In this document: positions 7,662 through 12,508 of the stretch, in pieces
Numbering within the stretch: position 1 is the stretch's first letter
Layout: every line of letters begins with the position of its first letter
Source of the DNA: Sodalis-like endosymbiont of Proechinophthirus fluctus
GTDB lineage: Bacteria; Pseudomonadota; Gammaproteobacteria; Enterobacterales; Enterobacteriaceae
Length of the DNA: 12,508 bases
Reading direction: 5' to 3'
NCBI RefSeq assembly: GCF_001602625.1
Contig: NZ_LECR01000040.1
Coordinates: 73,724-86,231, forward strand
The notes under the pieces: model-generated
The model's database searches: none
Told to the model about the DNA's origin: nothing
Seen by the model: only the letters and a program-made list of their open reading frames with translations
Program-made: the position numbers and the translations under genes

Positions 7662-8937
7662 CTAATGCATAGGCAGTAGGCTAAAAAACATGACCACAAT
7701 GTTTCGAATCACATCGTACTGTAGCAGACATAAATAGCCAGCGGAGGACACGACCATCCATTGTATTGCAATGGGCAATTTGCCCATCTGGCAGTATAAA
7801 CTGGCACCTAAACAGGGAAAATTTAAATATCTGTACAAATACCTCAAAAAAAAACACGCTCGCAGGCCGCCGCGTCACGCGTAATAGACCGGTTTTTCCG
7901 TCGAGCAGCGCAGCATCGTGGAGGAAAAACGACATGACAGTGATCGGAGTTGACAGCAGAAATTGCACGGCGAACAGAGTGATGCCACCAACAGCGACGC
8001 ATTTCCCCAACAGCTTGCCTCCCGGCGTTGGCCGGCGCCAAGGGATTTGCTGATGAATGCCGCTGTGGCTATACCTATACCGATAAGCGGTATGACGCTA
8101 AACAACATAATATTATTCAGCACAGTGATTATTGCCAGCGGCGTAGTTCCTATACGGCTAGCGATAATAAAAATTATGGCGCAGCTGCCGGAAAAGAACA
8201 GTTTCTGTATGCCAACATACAAAGAAAGACTAACGATGGGTTTTAGCTAGGTGATTAAAAATCCGATGATATAGAAGCGATATTCCGCGTCTAACAAACG
8301 TCCGATAAGAAAAAACAGTAGCGTCTCCAAATACCAGGCCAACGACGGTCCCTAGGTAGTCTCCCCTAATGCCGAGACCCGCCTAAACAAAATGAGTAGC
8401 CGATAATAAAATTGTACAGATAAATGCCGACGATAATGAGTAGACTGAAACGGTTTTCTCATATCATATACTGCCAAATTCCAAGAGAAAGATTGTATGC
8501 AGCTAATCGCCGGCGACTAGCACATCACAGTGTTTGTAAGCAGATAATACAATTTTCCTCTATTCTACGTCCGTCACTACTAGCTGAATACCGCCGGGGA
8601 AAAACAGAATGGCCAGAATAATCACGGCGCCGACCAACAGCGCGATCACACAAGTGCTGTGCAGCGGATCAATTGTCTGCCGCCCCTGGCGGGCGCTGAG
8701 ATTTCGCGCAACCAGTGTGTGTACGCTAATCGTGATACCGATTACCGCGCTAGTAAACAGGAAAAAATAAAGTTGCACAGCCCAATCCCTACTGCTTCGA
8801 TAGCGGAAACGCTTACTCCGCCTATGATAAATATATCGACAGACTGTTCTGACTTTGCTAAAGCATCAACAAAATGAGCGGTACAGCCGACGACAGGCTA
8901 CCTGCTGATAAAGGTAATTAATATTTGAGATAGCTAT
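7662..8937 (-). pseudogene. MATE-family efflux transporter, degraded, in the biosynthetic operon
   Basis: MATE proteins are 12-helix inner membrane antiporters exporting drugs or self-made metabolites. The reading begins right after the aminotransferase stop: an ATA codon at 8937-8935, probably a mutated ATG, starts AISNINYLYQQVA; a shift leads into PVVVGCTAHFVDALAK, then VDIFIIGGVSVSAIEAVGIG, the usual first-helix D and A..G pattern. At 8560-8778 follow FFLFTSAVIGITISVHTLVA and RNLSARQGRQ, the conserved loop of the first MATE repeat. At 7875-8222 are FIIASRIGTTPLAIITVLN and IPLIGIGIATAAFISKSLGA, the equivalent signature of the second repeat. The C-terminus ends at TAG 7664-7662. At about 425 codons it is near full length (usual 440-460). 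Its place between aminotransferase and ligase argues for export of the cluster product or self-protection. Confidence 0.87.
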
Positions 8938-8938
8938 C

Positions 8939-10051
8939 TTAAGGCTCTACAACTGTGGTGCCGGGAAGCCGTAATAAAACTAGCAGGCTATTGCGGTCGC
9001 TTTCATGGCCGATGGAAGCGCGTATCCAGCCTGGCATACCGAATAGCGCACAATCACGCACCTGGGTCGTGTTAGTTCGGGCGTGGGCCAGCAGAGATTC
9101 ACTGCCGTACAGCGGCTTAAAGCAGATAAAATTGGCGACGGAAGGAATATAATGGATCCCCGACACATTAAACGCCGTCATAATCTCTCGTAGCCAGCCC
9201 CACGTGCGCGGGCTACACGGTAGCGTCCACCGCACCCAGTATTAGCACCTCCGCCGATAGTAGCTGGGCGAAGCGGTTAATCAGGAACGGGAGCGCCTGC
9301 GCCGACGACCGGGCCACCCACCGCGGCGAACATCGGCAGGGCCTGCGGCAAATCTTGACCTTGAGCTTAGCCAGGCTGAACGCTTTAGAAAACATTCTCA
9401 GCATTATCCGCCCGGGGTGCGCCCTGGCGTATCGCCGTCAGGACCGAGAACAGCTCTCTTCGCTAGCAAAGTGAATATAGGCTTCATCAATGATGGGAAC
9501 AAATCGTGCCGATTCATACATTCGATGAACATTATTACCGTCTGTCTATCTATTACCGTTCTTACCGGTAGGATTATGTAGATTACATAAAAAAGCTAGC
9601 GACACGCCATGAAAGAACGGCCCGTTACCGGTAAGTCTGAAGGTCGCACTGTTCGCCCGCTGCATTGAAAAAACGTCAGGTAAATTAACAAAATTTTCAT
9701 CCACCCCGTTTCCCATATCAGCAGCTGGCCGGGAGATAAACGATAATAATGGGCTATCTTTTTCATGGCTATCCGGTTTTCCAGATCAGAATAAATACTG
9801 ATGTGGGCAAGCTCTTCCTCAAAGCAGGTTTACATAGGTTGGATGACCTTTGAATTAGTCTCTTTGAGATGTATACGGTGCTTGATATGCTGATCACAGG
9901 TATTATAGGTATGTAATTTAGTCATGCAGCCCATCGATGCTTGGTATAAAACACCGAAATAGAAACTGCCAAAGCCGGCTTTCCTGATAATAAATTGATG
10001 AGTTGCGCTGGCGGGAACATGGATAACTCTGGGAGATGAATACGTTTTCAC
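8939..10051 (-). pseudogene. HisC-like PLP-dependent aminotransferase (fold type I), degraded
   Basis: This class transfers amino groups to histidinol-phosphate-like or other keto acceptors, and related enzymes occur in antibiotic clusters. The start is GTG 10051 with AAGGTGA just upstream (MKTYSSPRVIHVPAS). One TAA at 9832-9830 interrupts an otherwise continuous frame that proceeds to CFEEELAHISIYSDLENRIA and KKIAHYYRLSPGQLLI, the HisC N-terminal domain. A shift gives GNGVDENFVNLPDVF, the GNGxDE motif. Then come LHNPTGK and FVPIIDEAYIHFA (PLP-ring Asn and Asp motifs). MFSKAFSLAKLKV holds the PLP Lys in SKAF. The C-terminus is HYIPSVANFICFK, then VRDCALFGMPGWIRASIGHE, ending at TAA 8941-8939. 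The span of 370 codons equals the family length. Downstream, the MATE gene begins within a base or two. Because it sits with a ligase and an exporter rather than with his genes, a role in histidine synthesis is unlikely. Confidence 0.9.
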
Positions 10052-10070
10052 GTCACCTTATATATTGATG

Positions 10071-10307
10071 TCAATAACGACTTCGCCGGAGGTCCGGTTC
10101 CGGCGAGGTAAGCAAATAAATTTCATCAACCTCATATCGATTCAGCTCCGCAACGGGTTGCCTTATCCGTTGAGAAATATCTCATTCCACCAGTTCAAAC
10201 GGCAACCTTCCTAACATGTTCTCTGTCATAAAATAAGGTACCATCTGGTGATGGCCCTTGAAGTTATGTAAAATAAGCAGCTGGCAATACGCTTTCTACT
10301 GATCCAT
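10071..10307 (-). pseudogene. Small unidentified protein of the biosynthetic operon, two in-frame stops
   Basis: ATG 10307 follows the methyltransferase stop (TGA 10317-10315) by seven bases and has a GAGGA ribosome site at proper distance. The frame gives 78 codons to TGA 10073-10071, interrupted by TAG at codon 4 and TGA near codon 43: AYCQLLILHNFKGHHQMVPY, FMTENMLGRLPFELVE, stop, DISQRIRQPVAELNRYEVDE, IYLLTSPEPDL. Apart from the two stops there is no frame change, and the composition is protein-like. It is followed 19 bases later by the aminotransferase start. I do not recognise the family. Its position and good start signals argue it was a real gene of the pathway, for example a small accessory or carrier-like protein, although no phosphopantetheine site (DSL) is visible. 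Confidence 0.55.
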
Positions 10308-10314
10308 ATCATCC

Positions 10315-11117
10315 TCATTGCAAAATAAAAAGATAGGTATTGATGATATTCAGATAGTGTGTCTCCATTATGTTTAACCCTGTAGATGAGAAATAATTTT
10401 CATAGCTTCTTTTTCTGAAAAGTTTTATTTTAATCAGGCTATGAACATATTCAAAATCGTAAAAGAATATAGGGCTTTTATCAGTCAGTATTTACTCTTC
10501 CGACATAAATATATCGGCAATTAGGAATTTCCTGTTGGGAAATGTACTGCCGATTTTTTTGCAATATCCGTATCGGATCTTCAATATTGAAGAAATGATG
10601 CATCATCATGAAAGTTATTAAGGTATCGGCACACGAGAAACGCTGCTGCAATACGGAACCATCTACCGCTTGCAGGACAGGACATTCTGATTATAAAGCT
10701 TGATTCTCTCTTACAGGCCATGGCTTAAGGATATTGCGCTGCGCCTCGTCAATGTCCTTGGCCCTAACATCGATGCCGATCCCGGTCACCTCCGGGAACA
10801 CCTTAAACAAGATGATCAGTGCTCTGACATTGCCGCTATCCAGATCGGCAACTCGTTTGATCGGGTGCCAGCGAAAATCGGTGGTGTTGATGCCCCACAT
10901 AAAGGACTAATTTGCCAAACGCGACCCCTGCGCCACGTTGCTGCCATCAACGATGGTATAATAATATTCTTCCTCGGCAGCGACTTAGAAACAGAGATTT
11001 ATGTATCGTCCTAAAATTCAGATTTTCATGATTCGTAAACGATTCTAATACGCAGGTTTTAACTAGATAATAACACACATGCGACCCGATATATCTATTA
11101 AATAGATTTTAAATCTG
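10315..11117 (-). pseudogene. SAM-dependent methyltransferase (O-methyltransferase type), first gene of the biosynthetic operon
   Basis: The Rossmann part is clear at 10691-10900: GINTTDFRWHPIKRVADLDS, a degraded motif I (usually DLGSGNG), then LIILFKVFPEVTGIGID and AKDIDEAQRNI. In other frames follow VLQAVDGSVLQQRFSCADTL, ITFMMMHHFFNIEDPIRIL (the post-II helix of these enzymes), FPNRKFLIADIFMSEE and a C-terminus ending NIINTYLFILQ with TGA 10317-10315. Upstream, a 50-codon open reading (NLFNRYIGSHVCYYLVKT) resembles the N-terminal dimerisation/winged-helix domain of two-domain O-methyltransferases, and AEEEYYYTIVDGSN leads into the Rossmann fold. No start codon follows the strong AAGGAGA at 11131-11125, and a TAA occurs within a few codons, so the start is lost. 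About 265 codons remain against the usual 330-345, so part of the winged helix may be deleted. Confidence 0.8.
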
Positions 11118-11124
11118 AATAATC

Positions 11125-11131
11125 TCTCCTT
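11125..11131 (-). promoter_or_regulatory. Strong Shine-Dalgarno AAGGAGA orphaned from its start codon
   Basis: AAGGAGA on the minus strand is a near-perfect ribosome binding site, but the expected start region at 11123-11112 reads ATT ATT CAG ATT followed by TAA. It fixes the likely 5' end of the methyltransferase coding region and shows the start codon has mutated. Confidence 0.6.
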
Positions 11132-11168
11132 GTGACGGATATATATCATCATATACTATGTCATAAAT

Positions 11169-11205
11169 CCCATATTATGGGAATAATATTAAACCAAGCT
11201 GTCAA
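11169..11205 (-). promoter_or_regulatory. Possible promoter and operator for the biosynthetic operon
   Basis: On the minus strand a TTGACA occurs at 11205-11200. About 20 bases downstream is CATAAT, inside a perfect inverted repeat CCCATA-A-TATGGG (11181-11169). The 20-base spacer is too long for an efficient promoter, and no better -10 at 17 bases exists, so the promoter is either damaged or elsewhere. The inverted repeat sits about 40-60 bases upstream of the ribosome site, where a repressor operator could lie. Confidence 0.3.
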
Positions 11206-11504
11206 CCTTTTTGTTCATAAAATACCTTTCCGGCATTATGGTGTTTTCTATCATAAGTACAGCAGATGCCCTGATTACTATTTTTCATGTCGTCATCACC
11301 CTACGCGACGATGCTTTAAAGGACATCGGATTATGGTAAATAAAATATGTGAACATTGCAACACATAAAATAATAAACCGCACTGTTATAGAGGTTGGTG
11401 TCAAATACATATTTCAAAGAGATAAATTAGGCTAATAGTGATTTCTCTATAATCGTTAGGATGTTATAACAAAGGAAATAATTAACACTGACGATCACTA
11501 GTTT
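11206..11504. other. AT-rich intergenic region
   Basis: I see nothing I can assign. The plus-strand open frame across 11132-11368 has an erratic Cys/His-rich translation without repeat or family character and overlaps the operon's control region, so it is not called. Confidence 0.4.
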
Positions 11505-11654
11505 ATATTTTCGTCTGGCCGCTTTGACCGCTTATCGCTGCCTGCATCGGTCGTAGACATTGCAGGGTTACACGCGTTGGCTGGGTTTCCTGCTAGAGAA
11601 AAAGTCACCTTTAGACGTGGGAATTGGCAACTTATCCTAATGTCATGTTTCTAA
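11505..11654 (+). pseudogene. Possible SymE-like toxin fragment lacking a start
   Basis: An open frame of about 50 codons without a usable start reads RFDRLSLPASVVDIAGLHAL, AGFPAREKVTFR and RGNWQLILMSCF to TAA 11654. The pattern AGF..G..V.V....G.L.I is the core of SymE-family proteins, SOS-regulated toxins with an AbrB-like fold; here the usual Gly after AGFPA is Arg. The segment is much more GC-rich than both flanks, which supports an inserted or formerly coding origin. The N-terminus is missing and the C-terminus short. The resemblance was judged by eye over about 25 residues and could be chance. Confidence 0.4.
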
Positions 11655-11791
11655 CAATATTCATCAATACTACTAAATTGATAAAGCCATGCTGTAGATT
11701 GAAGTTGTAGGCTTTCTATTAATCTATTTTGTCGATGTAAACTGTAGACAGATATAAACACACCCACTAACAATGCGAAAATGAAATTCAT
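11651..11791 (-). CDS. Small 46-residue membrane protein, translationally coupled to the upstream ORF
   Basis: ATG 11791 overlaps the TGA of the preceding ORF as ATGA, and an AGG lies about 8 bases upstream. The translation begins MNFIFALLVGVFISVYSL, a single membrane-spanning segment, followed by HRQNRLIESLQLQSTAWLYQ, a polar, amphipathic tail, and ends EYC with TAG 11653-11651. The layout (N-terminal anchor, short soluble helix) resembles small spanin-like, holin-like or secretion-accessory proteins, but no family is recognised. The open frame is undamaged, in contrast to the rest of the window. Confidence 0.42.
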   Translation of the reverse strand: MNFIFALLVGVFISVYSLHRQNRLIESLQLQSTAWLYQFSSIDEYC

Positions 11792-12084
11792 GATGACGAC
11801 CTCAATATTATGGTGGCAAGACGTGCTGATTCCTGCGGATATTGATAATAACGAATGCAGAGTCTGGCGATACTATGGACTAACGCAGAGCATCCTTGAT
11901 GGACATCATTTAACAGTACAACTTCACCCTGCATCACATCGCCCGCAGAATTTTTCTGATGCTTCATATGCTTAAGTAATAGTGAGGCCTCCCGATATTT
12001 TAAGACGGATTGGAGAATAAAGAATCTTTCTTTATTATCGCTACGTACGCATCCCAAGCTTAGGAAAAATAATAAGTATGCCAA
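11788..12084 (-). CDS. Unidentified ORF with hydrophobic, lipoprotein-like N-terminus
   Basis: The open frame can start at TTG 12084 or extend in frame to about 12111 (CTG), giving an N-terminus IIDIFSVILAYLLFFLSLGC. This is a hydrophobic segment ending in Gly-Cys, an imperfect lipobox because the -3 position is Ser and no basic n-region precedes it. The remainder (VRSDNKERFFILQSVLKYRE, ASLLLKHMKHQKNSAGDVMQ, then VVLLNDVHQGCSALVHSIAR) is protein-like up to TGA 11790-11788. No ATG start exists, so the original start may be lost. A 20-codon frame ending ARRLRDKWLI (12177-12115) stops about three bases upstream of the CTG and may be the end of a preceding gene. The function is not recognised. 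Confidence 0.4.
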   Translation of the reverse strand: MAYLLFFLSLGCVRSDNKERFFILQSVLKYREASLLLKHMKHQKNSAGDVMQGEVVLLNDVHQGCSALVHSIARLCIRYYQYPQESARLATIILRSSS

Positions 12085-12111
12085 AATTACGGAAAAAATG
12101 TCAATTATCAG

Positions 12112-12508
12112 TTTTTATATCAACCACTTATCCCGCAACCGACGGGCATCATCGGTTTTTGACAAAAAGAACGTCATAATTTCACATTCAGCTCATTGAA
12201 TTAACATTGGCCGCGACTTCTGTGCACTCCGCCGAAGGGTTTCAAGCGGGGGTTTCGCCACGTTCAGAGTAAGAGTGCCAACTCAGGCGATTGAGGAAAA
12301 ATAAAACGTGCGCTGAAAAGACTTAGGTGGCGTTGTCTGCACCGGCGGGATAAAGAATATCCAACTTCGAAGGAGGGGTAGACGAGCTACCCTGGCGGAC
12401 GTCAGCAGTTAAAAAAGAGAGGAAATAATAACTGGCAAGCAATATCGTGGAAAATCATAGCCGTGACCGCCGCGTGAGGTGCGATCGTGTCTACATCATT
12501 ACCAGCGG
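12112..12508. other. Unassigned region at the right edge, possibly a minus-strand pseudogene
   Basis: On the minus strand an open reading enters from the right edge (AGNDVDTIAPHAAVTAMIFH, DIACQLLFPLFF, stop near 12406) and can be followed after a shift by TADVRQGSSSTPPSKLDILY and PAGADNAT before another stop. Such protein-like pieces in adjacent frames suggest a decayed gene running toward the ORF pair at 11651-12084, but no family is recognised. A weak hairpin (AACCGA, 9-base loop, TCGGTT, 12137-12157) is followed by a short T run on the plus strand. Confidence 0.3.

Noticed and set aside
7766..8250. Several plus-strand open frames of 72-95 codons
   Set aside because: They lie antisense to the MATE pseudogene, whose minus-strand translation has clear family signatures; the plus-strand translations are basic and featureless.
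8659..9152. Plus-strand open frames over the MATE 5' end and aminotransferase 3' end
   Set aside because: They are shadows of the minus-strand genes; no family character.
8939..10051. Aminotransferase as histidinol-phosphate aminotransferase of histidine synthesis
   Set aside because: No other his genes are nearby; the gene sits in an operon with a ligase, exporter and methyltransferase, so a pathway-specific role is more likely.
11132..11368. Plus-strand open frame of 78 codons rich in His and Cys
   Set aside because: The Cys/His spacing fits no zinc-binding pattern I know, and it overlaps the likely control region of the operon.
11781..11975. Plus-strand open frame of 64 codons
   Set aside because: It is antisense to the better-supported ORF pair with the ATGA overlap, and its translation has no recognisable features.
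12137..12160. Hairpin AACCGA / TCGGTT followed by T residues, possible terminator
   Set aside because: The stem is only six pairs with a nine-base loop, the T run is short, and no plus-strand gene ends before it.

Overview
The window reads as a stretch of a decaying enterobacterial chromosome of the kind found in recently host-restricted insect symbionts (a Sodalis-like genome is the best guess). The families are gammaproteobacterial, but almost every recognisable gene carries in-frame stops, frameshifts, lost starts or lost catalytic residues. Homology can be followed only by hopping between frames. No rRNA, tRNA, CRISPR array or insertion sequence was seen. Organism assignment is inference; the gene damage is seen directly.

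Region 1 (1-3626, minus strand, AT-rich) is a ruined sugar phosphotransferase (PTS) operon. In transcription order it holds a BglG/LicR-type PRD activator with HTH, PRD, EIIB-like and EIIA domains, an HPr-like carrier, a stand-alone fructose-type EIIA, and a fructose-type EIIC that runs off the left edge. A near-consensus CRP site (about 3836-3857) lies upstream, as expected for a catabolite-controlled sugar operon.

Region 2 (3627-5862) holds an AT-rich intergenic stretch, a short possible glyoxalase/PhnB-like remnant, a dead extra copy of fabF (catalytic Cys and one active-site His lost) whose 5' end falls in a quasi-palindrome, and a poorly preserved possible LysR-type fragment.

Region 3 (5874-11131) starts with a truncated alpha/beta hydrolase on the plus strand. 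It converges on a compact five-gene minus-strand operon: SAM methyltransferase, small unidentified protein, HisC-like PLP aminotransferase, MATE exporter, ATP-grasp ligase. Gaps between genes are about 1 to 21 bases, so these were one transcription unit. The combination of a tailoring methyltransferase, an amino-acid-type aminotransferase, an ATP-dependent carboxylate-amine ligase and a drug/metabolite exporter suggests a lost pathway for a small amino-acid-derived metabolite that was secreted. This is the most interesting item in the window. Its product cannot be named from sequence alone.

Region 4 (11132-12508) is mostly unassigned. It contains an operator-like inverted repeat upstream of the operon, a fragment resembling the SymE toxin fold, and a pair of small minus-strand ORFs (a possible secreted or lipoprotein-like protein and a 46-residue membrane protein) joined by an ATGA overlap. 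That pair is one of the few undamaged-looking coding arrangements here.
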